Source: Phytophthora colocasiae (taxonomy: Eukaryota > Oomycota > Peronosporomycetes > Peronosporales > Peronosporaceae). From it: a stretch of DNA of 64,000 nucleotides. The DNA is taken from assembly GCA_018806915.1 (NCBI GenBank), contig JAGKQI010000030.1:280501-344500 (forward strand), in the 5' to 3' direction. The translations under genes were made by a program, and so were the position numbers. Below the pieces are notes generated by a model. The model had not been told where the DNA came from, did not search any database, and worked only from the letters and a program-made list of their open reading frames with translations. Shown here piece after piece: positions 30,851-39,510 of the stretch (positions are counted from its first letter, which is position 1; every line of letters begins with the position of its first letter).

Positions 30851-32206
30851 ACACTCGAATCTTAGCCAAGTCTGGCTTTTTGCCATAGAGTTTCTCTGAC
30901 TGGGTCTTCCCGTCCAGTGCTTTGGTAGCACTCATGTTGTCGATATCCACGATGTAGCGTAGTACCTCCGGCCACAACTTCGCAGGCATTCCTGCCGCTT
31001 GTATTGCTGTTCTGGTCTTGTTGGCCAGGAGGCCATTCATCTTCTCAACGAGCGTGTTCTCCTCTGGAGTATACGCGTGAGTCGGCACAAAGTTGATCCC
31101 ATGCAGCTCAAGAAAGGTCTCTAATTCTGCATTCACGAACTCTCCACCTCCGTCGCTCGAGAAAGTCTTAACTCTGTGTCCTTGGGCGATCAGCTTTTTT
31201 ATTAGCGCAATTGTGTTGACGTTCGCGTCGCTTTTCCTCTGGATAGGATAGCACCACTTGAACCTGGAGCCTTCATCCTGTATAATCTGAAACCTCTAGA
31301 GCCAGGTATGAATTTTCCCATTTCACAAGTGTCAGACATTAAGCGCTCGTAATTCACCTTGGTTCGTTTGTCTTTTGCGCTCTTCTTGTATGACATTCGA
31401 CGTCGCTTCGCCGACATGCAGGTCAAACACTGAAAGTTCTTCTTGAACAAGTCCTTCGGGATGTCCATGCCGTCCACCACGTTGTTGTCTACCATACTCT
31501 TGATGGCAGCTACATTCAGGTGCCCCAACCGCTCGTGCTACCTCATCAATGGGCTGGCATCGGCGTTGAGCGTGGACATCACCATGACCACCGGCAATTT
31601 AGTCTTCAACCAGTAATGCGACCCACTCTTCACGAATTCCAGTCGTCCATCCGCCGAGTCCAACCAGCATCTTCGAGGCGTCACACCGGCCTGGCTAAAC
31701 GACGGAGTCCAGCCACTGCTCTCCATCTTCCCGAGGCTAATCAAGTTCACAGTTCCAGCAGGCGAAAACTCCACGTCCTTCAGTTCCACCACAGTCGTAC
31801 TGCCGTTCCTGCCCGGTACGTCGAGCTTCACCGTCCCGCACATCACTCCTTTTGTGACTTCGCCTGTCCATACCTTGAACATCGCTTTAGACTTCTTCAC
31901 GCTTGAGTAGAGCTCCTTGTTCACGCACACGTGCGTTGAACTGCAGTCCAGCATCCATGAGCTTCTGTTGCACGTCTGGTTATCCTTCACCACCATGCCA
32001 ACCATAGGAAAGTCTCCATCGTCTTCGCCGTCGCTGCTGCTGCTACTCGCGTACTTGCGAACGATCTCGGGTGCATTCTCATTCAGTATCAGCATTGTTG
32101 TTGTTGTTCCGCACTCCCGGTCTGTCCTCAGCGTTGTCCTTCTTCTTGCTCTTCTTCTTCTTGTCCTTACCCTCCGACTTTTCAGTGGTTTTCTTCTGCT
32201 CGTCAC
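30780..32206 (-). pseudogene. pol: Copia-B protease and integrase
   Basis: Protease region SSWMLDCSSTHVCVN (near 31960): the catalytic DSGA is replaced by DCSS. GAG-pre-integrase and integrase follow: GHLNVAAIKSM, CLTCMSAKRRRM, SDTCEMG (first Asp), and ENTLVEKMNGLLANKTRT (catalytic Glu region) at about 31060. Frames break at about 31535, 31300 and 31140. The integrase is cut at VCGAVGFVYVG by the internal deletion. Confidence 0.85.
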
Positions 32207-33023
32207 TCTCCACCTTCTTCGTCTTCTTCAGATAGTGCCAGCATTGATTCCGAACATGCCCGACTTTGCCACAGTGATAGCATTTCCGTTTCTTCCACGC
32301 TCCCCCGTTTCCCTTGGGTTTCTTTCCTTGCCCATCGGTCGTCGAGATTGCACACATCACCACTTGCGGCGTCCCGGCACTTCCATTTACTTCACTCCCG
32401 CCATTCAGGATCTCCACCATTCGAACTCGCTCATCTTTCGACCTCAGAGCGTTTGTAAACTGCTGAAGTGTCAATGGCGTTCCTTGCCTAGCCGGTAAGT
32501 CAAATTGCTCAACGAGCTCAGGGTGAGTCAACGTGACCCCCATTGTCAGGACTCTCAGCATCTCTGCGTCGTCCACGGCGTGAGTATTTCCCATACTGCC
32601 CAGCTGCTGTCGAATCCGGTGCATCGTCGTCAGGTACTCGGTCATTGGCCGTCCTTGTTCAGGCTTAGTGCTGTACAGCTGCGCTCTGAGTAGCGCCACG
32701 TACGAGAAGTCCCTCTGCGTCTTGTCTGCCTTGATAGTGTCCCACATCTCCTTCGCGGTAGCCATTGTGCAGATCTTATTCACCTCATCGTCTTGACACC
32801 CGCGCAACCCGCGCAGGATCGTAGCCTTGGCAAGTCGGTTTCTTCTGTCAAAGATTTCTTGTTGGTCAGCATCATTGGCGTGACGTGTCTCTGTTTCGGT
32901 CACCACTCCCCATGCTTCACGCTCATCCAGGTAGAGCTCCAGCTCCACTTGGTACAACTCAAAAGTCCCTTCAAACCTCGGGGGCTTAGAGCTTCCTCGC
33001 TGCACTTGTTGTGCAGCCGCCAT
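32079..33023 (-). CDS. gag: Copia-B Gag
   Basis: An open frame of 314 codons beginning MAAAQQVQRGSSKPPRFEGT. It has a Copia gag (UBN2-like) domain with LYLDEREAWGVVTETETR, ATAKEMWDTIKADKTQRDFS and MTEYLTTMHRIRQQLGSM, a CCHC knuckle CYHCGKVGHVRNQC, then a Lys/Glu-rich tail and an Asn run. Gag is the only intact gene of this element, which fits a non-autonomous copy that could be packaged. Confidence 0.9.
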   Translation of the reverse strand: MAAAQQVQRGSSKPPRFEGTFELYQVELELYLDEREAWGVVTETETRHANDADQQEIFDRRNRLAKATILRGLRGCQDDEVNKICTMATAKEMWDTIKADKTQRDFSYVALLRAQLYSTKPEQGRPMTEYLTTMHRIRQQLGSMGNTHAVDDAEMLRVLTMGVTLTHPELVEQFDLPARQGTPLTLQQFTNALRSKDERVRMVEILNGGSEVNGSAGTPQVVMCAISTTDGQGKKPKGNGGAWKKRKCYHCGKVGHVRNQCWHYLKKTKKVESDEQKKTTEKSEGKDKKKKSKKKDNAEDRPGVRNNNNNADTE

Positions 33024-33058
33024 GTTGTCTTTGTCGTCCCCAGCCTTGCAGAGCTTTT

Positions 33059-33070
33059 GGGCTCATAACC
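33059..33070 (-). promoter_or_regulatory. Copia-B primer-binding site matching a Met-tRNA anticodon arm
   Basis: Directly inside the 5' LTR the minus strand reads GGTTATGAGCCC. Its complement, gggctcataacc, is what the anticodon stem-loop of an initiator methionine tRNA looks like (CAT anticodon in a CTCATAA loop). Drosophila copia is known to prime from an internal half-tRNA of this kind. Confidence 0.65.
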
Positions 33071-33426
33071 TAGCAGCTTCTGCGCGGTCTCGTTCAGTGC
33101 TTTGGCGTTCTCCGTCAGGTGCTCCAGCGTCTCCTCAAGGCTGCGAGTCGGTGTCCACTTGGTCTCCTAGCGAAGCAGGTAAGAAGTAGTGAAGTGTGTA
33201 GTTCAGGGTAAAACCCAAAGTGGTATTGATAGTTACTTGCTGATATTACTACAGCAAGAGGGGGAAAGCCACAGGCAACAAAACCCCCTTTAGAGCAGAG
33301 AACGCATCCATCAAGATGGTCTCCACCCTTCTCGTCTCTCCGTGACCAGAGTGACGATTCTTGACACTGGCGAAAGTTCTCCATCGGGTAGAACCCGAGT
33401 GTGGACCCACGGCCCACAAACTCATA
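33071..33426 (-). repeat. Copia-B 5' LTR
   Basis: 356 bp; see the matching copy at 28970-29325. Outer edge abuts ELP6 exon 4 after the ctgag duplication. Confidence 0.93.
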
Positions 33427-33624
33427 CTGAGTACGAAACCTCTTGCCACAGGCTACTCGAAGGATGTTCATGGAACGGTAAGCGATTTGAATTGTGGTTT
33501 TCGAGACGATATCTCATATTATACTTTTTTTTCAGCTTGCCAGAATCAGGGCTATCACCATGAAGAACCTGTAGCTGTTGCATACAAAGTGTTGGGCGCT
33601 GCGGTGGAATTAAGTTGTTAGTTT

Positions 33625-33905
33625 TTACCGAGGCTCAGTATTCCCCAGAAGAAATGCTCATCAAGTTCCGAGGATTTTATCATGAGGATAACGCTTCGGA
33701 CAATCAGTTAGACCAAGGGGTTGACCACCTGCACAGATATCGTGTGGCCCATCGCGATCTCAATTGTGGCAACGCTTTTACTCTTTTTATCTGAGGTTGT
33801 TATCGGTTCTTCCAAGCAGCTTCCATCAGCTTCTGAATCACAAGTGCTTGGAACGAAAGACCTCTCGGTGACGGTAGTCGGATCACTGCTGTACATGATC
33901 AAGAC
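33625..33905 (+). pseudogene. Ser/Thr kinase-like remnant
   Basis: The reading gives YSPEEMLIKFRGFYHED, then LHRYRVAHRDLNCGNAF (an HRDL..N catalytic-loop signature), and after a frame change GSSKQLPSASES and DLSVTVVGSLLYM (compare the activation-segment end TVVGxPLYMAPE). The DFG and APE motifs are corrupted and the N-lobe is absent. Short and degraded, so the assignment is tentative. Confidence 0.4.
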
Positions 33906-33943
33906 TAAATCACGGGAAGCTCAGTCCTACCTTAGTCGCCACA

Positions 33944-34195
33944 TGTGACGTATTCTACGTTAAGGCTCGTGCCTCCAGCGTGTTGCACACGAGGAGGCAC
34001 GCAGCCTAAGCCGTGATTGGCTTAACGCCACGATCCCTGCATGCTGATTGGATGAAGGCGTCATGTTCTGAGTTTTGATTGGTTAAAACTATGCTACTTC
34101 AACTTGTAGGATTTACTAGTCTGTAGGAGCAAGTTTAAACATTAATTCACTTTCAAATTTGCCTTCGTGTCGCTACGCTTCCTCACTACCTTACA
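33944..34195 (+). repeat. Probable Gypsy-5 5' LTR
   Basis: A 252 bp segment beginning tgtgacg and ending ccttaca, followed at once by tagtagcacttg, which resembles the TGGTAGCAC primer site of the other Gypsy elements here. It contains a hairpin-forming inverted repeat around gtgcctcc...ggaggcac (33969-34000). No partner LTR is present. Confidence 0.5.
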
Positions 34196-34283
34196 TAGTA
34201 GCACTTGAAAAGTCCAAGCTTCGACTTGTCCAAGAACCCGACCTTCGTGCCGACAAAATTTTTTCAAGACCTGCTTCACCGTG

Positions 34284-35030
34284 ATGGAAGAGACCACCAC
34301 TGCGCAGACTGTTGAGGGCCTTCTACAGCAGCTGGCGAAACAGCAGGCAGACTTTCAAGCCCTCATGCAGCAGCAAATGGCTGCTAGCCAAGCTCGCATC
34401 GACGCGCTCTCCACACGGCCAACTGTGGCCCGCAAGCATCAACCCCCTACCTATCAGGGCAAGCTCGATGAAGATCTGGAGCTGTGGTTCTTCGCTATCG
34501 AGCAATTCTACGCTGATTATCATCCGATGATGAGCGATGAGTCATCCCAGTTCGTCATCATGGTGTCTACTCATCTGGGTGTCACGCCTATGAACTGGTA
34601 TCGTCAGTTCGCGATCGAGTGCGATCACTCGGGTCGGATCAAGACATGGGCAATTTTCAAGGAAGCCATGCGTCGTCGCTTCCTGCCTCCGGACAGCGAA
34701 TATCGCCTCCGTGAGCGTTTGTGTGCGCTGAGTCAAGGTTCGTCACTACATGATTACGTGGCGAATTTTCAGAATTTGCTCATCCAGTGCACGGTGCCCA
34801 TCAGCCAGCTGGAGCTCCGTTTTTATTTCCAACAAGGATTAAAGACGGAGACTGCAAATCACATTCGTGAAAACCATCCGGCGACACTGGACGAAACTAT
34901 CCAGATTGCTATGCGTTTTGATCACGCTGGCAAGCGTGCTCTAATGCTTGACGATGAGTGGCAGTCAAAAGCGACTGGCCACCGTTGCAAGAAAGTTGGC
35001 CACATTGCGCCAAACTGTCCTTCGAAATAA
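34284..35030 (+). CDS. gag: Gypsy-5 Gag (pol missing)
   Basis: ATG 34284, 248 codons, intact. Gln/Met-rich coiled-coil start (GLLQQLAKQQADFQALMQQQ), retrotransposon gag domain (HQPPTYQGKLDEDLELWFFA, GVTPMNWYRQF, RRRFLPPDSEYRLRERLCAL, HDYVANFQNLLIQC). The zinc knuckle is degraded: HRCKKVGHIAPNC lacks the first Cys. No protease or RT follows. It is probably the 5' remainder of a Gypsy element; retention as a lone gag gene is possible but not shown. Confidence 0.85.
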   Translation: MEETTTAQTVEGLLQQLAKQQADFQALMQQQMAASQARIDALSTRPTVARKHQPPTYQGKLDEDLELWFFAIEQFYADYHPMMSDESSQFVIMVSTHLGVTPMNWYRQFAIECDHSGRIKTWAIFKEAMRRRFLPPDSEYRLRERLCALSQGSSLHDYVANFQNLLIQCTVPISQLELRFYFQQGLKTETANHIRENHPATLDETIQIAMRFDHAGKRALMLDDEWQSKATGHRCKKVGHIAPNCPSK

Positions 35031-35096
35031 GGGGCCTCCTTTTAAAACGAGGTGTCACCCAGATTTAATATATGAAGTCAGTATTAGCTTCTACAG

Positions 35097-35312
35097 GCAT
35101 TTTTCAAAAGTGCAGACGTTTCGTGCTCTATCGTTGGCTATATCTACCGTGTCCCTTTCTTACGCACATGGAAACAATGTACCTTTCCACGCTCGTTCCG
35201 ATGGTACTTCGTGCGTCTGCCAGATCTTATATCTCAAGTCAGTATTTGTTTATACAAGGAGTTTTAACATGGACATGTTATATGCGTGTTCGGCCTGTCT
35301 ATGCTACATGGT
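35097..35312 (+). repeat. Segment A, inverted copy at 39297-39510
   Basis: 216 bp running from gcatttttcaaaagtgcag to atgctacatggt. The reverse complement is at 39297-39510 with few differences, fused directly to the start of duplicated block B2. No coding content recognised; 35313-35469 is also without a recognisable gene. Confidence 0.9.
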
Positions 35313-35469
35313 GGTCTTATCATCGCGTTCGCTGTGTCAAAATGCCATACCTCACCAATTTTCGTGTAATGAAGTGAAGTATTGACAAAGTTTTGAAAAC
35401 TGGGTGATTAGCCTGTCTACATCACATAGGGATCTCACCAGCATCTTCCCGTGTCGAAATACCCCACCT

Positions 35470-36189
35470 CACAATCTACGAGGCTGCAAAGACTGGAGAT
35501 TCTCCAGTTCTTTTGAGCCAATGGTACGACGATTAATTTCGAAGAGGAAGATATAGGTGTTGACGGAGAATGGGACTAGGAGAGGGAGGACTGGGAGAGA
35601 GACAGGTACATCCGCTTTGGCGGCCTCGATGCTGCTGAAGCCGCATTGGCTGGACATGACGACGTGGTCAAGTAGCTCTACGAGGGGGACAGGGTGACGG
35701 AAGTGTTTCGGGATGACAACGGCACTCTGACTGCTGCCTTTGGTGTTGGGAATCTGGAGCTAGCAAACTGGGTAATGGGAATGTACGAAATTGGGATGGA
35801 AATTGAAACTCACTTAGTACTGCATAAAGCTGCTGCAGCTGGTCGCGTGGAATCTCTGCAGTGGTTCCAGGACAATGACTTCTACACGGAGCTCGACAGC
35901 GGGGCATTGATTCCCGCAACGGAAGACAGCTGGTGGTGCAGTGGACGTAGAAGAAAAGGATACTGAGGTACGCAGACAAATCCAGCAGAAAAATGAACTA
36001 TCGAGAGGCTACGAACGAGGCTGCAGTCCTAAGGAATCTATCTGGGAAGTATCGGGGGAGACGATGATGTTGGCTGCGGAAAGAGGCTTTCTGGATGTGG
36101 TCAAGTGTCTCTACTCTACACTCAGTATCATGCTGATATCGAGTCGGGTCACGTACCACCTCGAAGAAGCGTTCGCCTACTTCGATTAA
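35470..36189 (+). pseudogene. Ankyrin-repeat protein pseudogene
   Basis: Four ankyrin-like units can be read: DAAEAALAGHDDVVK, LTAAFGVGNLELANWVMGM, LHKAAAAGRVESLQWFQDN and MMLAAERGFLDVVKCLYS, preceded by IYEAAKTGDSPVLLSQW. A TAG interrupts the first unit at 35671-35673 and a frameshift lies near 35940. Oomycete genomes hold many such ankyrin genes, often decayed. The part from 35799 is repeated at 39511-39901. Confidence 0.7.
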
Positions 36190-38600
36190 TAGTTCGATGG
36201 GCTATAAGTATTGCGGGACGGCTTCCAGGAGTGTACACGATTGGGAAACTCGATTCATTTCGCAGTTTCCAGGACGAGACAACGTCTTCGCGACTGGTAT
36301 TGATCCTGTTCGTGACTCCAGTTCCCTGTTTTCTCTTTAATCTGTTGGTTGAGGTTATAGTGAAGTGAAGTATTGGCAAAGTTTTGAAAACTGGCTGATT
36401 GACCCGTCTATACGACATGGGAGTACAGTCATACATTTTCAAGGCAACTTTGTTTTTCATTCTGAAGCGTGACAGACCCGTCAGATCACCAATCTCATCG
36501 ATATATTCCATGAGACAGAGGTCAAGCGACCTTTTACATTTTGGTTCGCGGACATCAAGCTGCCAAAAACAAGGTCACTACGTTGCATCAGACACCGCCC
36601 ATAGCCTGCGTCCATCCACTCACTTTCTCCATCCACTAAATGTCATAAAAAAGGCTCGTACCAACTTTAGCCATTACCCACTAGATTCAGACTGTAACGT
36701 AACTTCACTTGGATTCGACAACGCCAGGAGGAGGATCGAAAAACACCTCTTCAGGGTTCTAAGCTGCCATAACAGCGGCAAACATCTCCATGTAACTTGA
36801 TCGCATGTCATTAATCCAGATGAACTCCAAGTGTTCGAGTGCTGAACATGTCCTCGCCCGCTTGGAGAATAACGCGTATGCAATCCACTTCCACCAAACG
36901 CGCGTTGTTTTCCATACACCCTCTTCTTCTGGGCTGAAGCCCAATGCGAGTGTGTTTCTAGTACGAGTCTGGGCCAACGCCGACAGAACCATTTCAGGGC
37001 AGGGCCTTGATTTGGCCGCTATGTGAAACGAGACAGGTCGATAACTCCAAACCTATAGGGCCTGGAATCACTGAGGCTCGAGTCTGAATTCAGGAGTAGC
37101 TTCATCAAGTGCGCAAGCTCCTCTTCTCCCACTCCATTCATGAACGTATCCACCTTTACATTTCCAACTGCTACATTTCCTCGCACAATAGCCCCTAACA
37201 CTTCGCAGACATCAGGGTCAAAGCCTTTATTCATGCAGTCCGCTAGTTGGTTCTAACACGAAAGAACACTGAAGCGCTTCTATTCAAGCCAATTGGTGAC
37301 CTGTCCTCTGTTTTTCCTCGAGAAGAGTTTCAGCCTTCATAATTTCTGCTAATGACCGCATATCTGCATGAGAATGTTTGAAATGTACTTGAATAGGAAT
37401 CTTGATCTCGCATGCTGCGTTGTCCTGGATGAGAGCTGCTATACGAGCCAAAAAATCTACATAGGCCCACTGTGGTCGTCCGCCCTGACAAATTCAAGAA
37501 TGTCTTCGGTATAAGGTCGGTCAATGTACTTTTCAGTAGGCTGATCATCTTCGGGAGTGAAAGGACAGTGCCACCCACGCCAAACAGTATTCAGACCCAA
37601 GGTCAACACAAAATGCGCTGGAATTTCATCCTCGTAAAGTTCACCTCCTTCTCGACCCAGAGGAACAGCGCAATGTTCTTCAAGTAAATATCTCCTGGCT
37701 TTGTAGTCTACTGTAGCCAACAAAGCTAAGCCCTCGCGAACAAGGCCAAAACCCTAGGCCACTGCTTCAGCACTACCGCAACCGGTTTGTTGCTATTTTG
37801 CGTGTTTGTTTTTCTGCTACAGAGCTTTTTGTACCGTACGGACATTATGAAGTTTCCAGTATATTTTTAGGTGGGCCCACGGTCAACTTTCGGGAAGCAT
37901 CCTGTGCACTGTACTTGGCGTTATGGGACAAGTCGCAGCGCAAATCACATCTACGGATCAAGGCGCATCGATTCGTACTATTTGAAGATCGTCCATGCAC
38001 AAAACCTAATCGTACCGTCTATGTAAAGGTGACGTATCGTCAGGCAAGTGGTGGGCGGCGTGTACGACGCAAATGATACGCCTTGCGACTTTCGACACAC
38101 GCACTGACTATACATACATGTTGGTTACCTGTTGTTTTTTGTGCACATAACCGGTCGATGTCGCGAGCATCTACCTGGTGTGTATCACGGGAAAGTGTTT
38201 ACCTGTAGTGTTTGGCCTACTACGCGCGTTTTCCTCTTGTATTGACTTGTATTCACTATAGAACATTTCTAAACGTTGATTGGTTGCCGTGAAGTAGGAT
38301 AAATATTCGCCAGGTAGTCGCCTATGTGTCGAGCACATGTTGTATATTCCGATATTGTTTTTATTGTGGTACACGCTACTTATCGATGTTGATTTGTCCA
38401 TGAATATGTTAGAAAACATTGTCAATGTGATATAGTTGGGTTCGGCGATGTAATAATGCACACATGTAATTTCAGCAGCGCTGTATTCGCAGAGATATAA
38501 TGAACGATCGCTGATTGGCTACTTTGAAGGGGTGTGGTCATTCTATACTCACCTATGGGTCCAACATTAAAAGAAAAATTAAGGAATATATATCGCGTCT
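35799..38600 (+). repeat. Block B1 of a 2.8 kb segmental duplication
   Basis: 2802 bp, repeated in the same orientation at 39511-42313. Only about seven differences were seen by eye. The block carries the end of the ankyrin pseudogene, a minus-strand conserved-hypothetical pseudogene (36705-37753), an unassigned 92-codon plus-strand frame ending at 38076 (no ATG, Arg/Lys-rich C-terminus), and AT-rich DNA. The word tgaagtattggcaaagttttgaaaactgg at 36366 has a diverged copy at 35373. Confidence 0.95.
36705..37753 (-). pseudogene. Oomycete conserved-hypothetical pseudogene, copy 1
   Basis: Minus-strand reading in pieces: VDYKARRYLLEEHCAVPLGR, AHFVLTLGLNTVWRGWHCPF, EKYIDRPYTEDILEFVRADD; after a frameshift at about 37457, DFLARIAALIQDNAACEIKI and VHFKHSHADMRSLAEIMKAE; then NKGFDPDVCEVLGAIVRGNV and RVWWKWIAYALFSKRARTCS. 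A TAG separates AVMAA from NPEEVFFDPPPGVVES before the stop at 36705-36707. No ATG is clear. The WxWxAYALFSKRARTCS wording suggests an oomycete-restricted family of unknown role. Confidence 0.55.
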
Positions 38601-39296
38601 TTTTTTTGCCAACGAGAAACCTCATTGATACCCCCAATTAACCGTTTTCTTGGGCATTTTGGCCAAGCCTGGTGCCCAAAACAAAAAACAATGCGATCGC
38701 GCGATACGTCAAAAACTTAAAATACGGGCGATTCTGCGGCGTCAAAAAGCGACGATGCGTGCACATCGCCGTCATCACTACTAAAGTTCAGTCTTCGCAA
38801 AGTAATTCACGTTTCATGTCAATATACTTACTTTTTCTCAACTGTACTCGCTGCTTCACTCTTTCTGTTCTAACTTCGGCTAGTCTTGCACTTAGACGAC
38901 GCTACTTTAATGTTCGCTGCGTAGTTCCTGACGCTCTACACGATGGTACTTGGTAGCACTCCCAAATCATATTTTTGACAAAGTCAGTAAATGTAAAAGT
39001 GAATATTCAAAATTTCGCCTTTGACTGACCATAACTCCACTTCGACCTGCAGTCTCCCCGTTCTAGTTGGATGAATTCGATGTAGAATTTGACGCACTAT
39101 ACGATCGTGCTAAGTAGCATTTCCATATGTTAAGTCGTCCCAAAGTTATTCAAGTCTAAAGTCAAATCCACTCAAACTTACTACACATTAAAGTCACCAA
39201 AACGCCCACTAATCATGTCATAAGTTTGGCTTTACTTACGCTCTATCAAATATTTTTAGATGGATTTAACGTAATTTTACATGCTTTTTCCGATGA
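38601..39296. other. Unassigned AT-rich spacer between duplicated blocks
   Basis: No convincing gene. One 94-codon frame beginning MPKTKNNAIARYVKNLKYGR (38672) is basic then hydrophobic and has no recognisable domain. This stretch is unique to the B1 side. Confidence 0.5.
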
Positions 39297-39510
39297 CCAT
39301 GTAGCATACACAGGCCGAACACGCATATAACATGTCCATGTTAAAACTCCTTGTATAAACAAATACTGACTAGAGATAAAGATCTGGCAGACGCACGAAG
39401 TACCATCGGAACGAGCGTGGAAAGGTACATTGTTTCCATGTGCGTAAGAAAGGGACACGGTAGATATAGCCAACGATAGAGCACGAAACGTCTGCACTTT
39501 TAAAAAATGC
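39297..39510 (-). repeat. Inverted copy of segment A
   Basis: Reverse complement of 35097-35312 with small differences. It joins without spacer to block B2 at 39511, forming a novel junction. Confidence 0.9.

Larger units (their letters stand above)
28970..33426 (-). mobile_element. Copia-B: Ty1/Copia element in the ELP6 gene
   Basis: Minus-strand element with two 356 bp LTRs (28970-29325 and 33071-33426) and a 5 bp duplication ctgag at 28965-28969 and 33427-33431. The LTRs differ at one position seen by eye, so insertion is recent. Termini by this alignment are TA...TA rather than TG...CA. An internal deletion joins integrase to RT, so the element must have been mobilised in trans. Polypurine tract complement at 29326-29337; primer site at 33059-33070. 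Confidence 0.93.
28235..33621 (+). pseudogene. ELP6: Elongator complex protein 6-like gene split by Copia-B
   Basis: Exons: 28235-28450, 28512-28754, 28813-28875, and a fourth exon 28932-28969 that resumes at 33432 and ends at 33477, then a last exon after an intron ending at 33535 (or 33549). Introns are 55-61 nt, GT-AG. The protein has the ELP6 pattern: GAFLVHHFTSLFLKVGHRVC, HYAAVGRKLGVHFAAC, VSIIVDDISPFKWRFGDVAM, SPTLADMATVVLSTKPLATG and YSKDVHGT. ELP6 is a RecA-fold subunit of the Elp4-6 ring in tRNA wobble-uridine modification. Copia-B sits after VVLS with duplication ctgag. The last exon reads out of frame from the first acceptor, either by use of the acceptor at 33549 or by a 1 bp loss in a G run. 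A second intact copy may exist elsewhere. Confidence 0.8.

Noticed and set aside
36149..36511. 120-codon minus-strand frame opposite the ankyrin pseudogene end
   Set aside because: No recognisable content and duplicated only because the whole block is duplicated.
37798..38076. 92-codon plus-strand frame in block B1 (and its copy in B2)
   Set aside because: Starts at a TTG, has no recognisable domain, and sits beside pseudogenes; mentioned only within the block description.
38171..38461. 96-codon minus-strand frame in B1
   Set aside because: AT-rich, no domain, no support from neighbouring genes.
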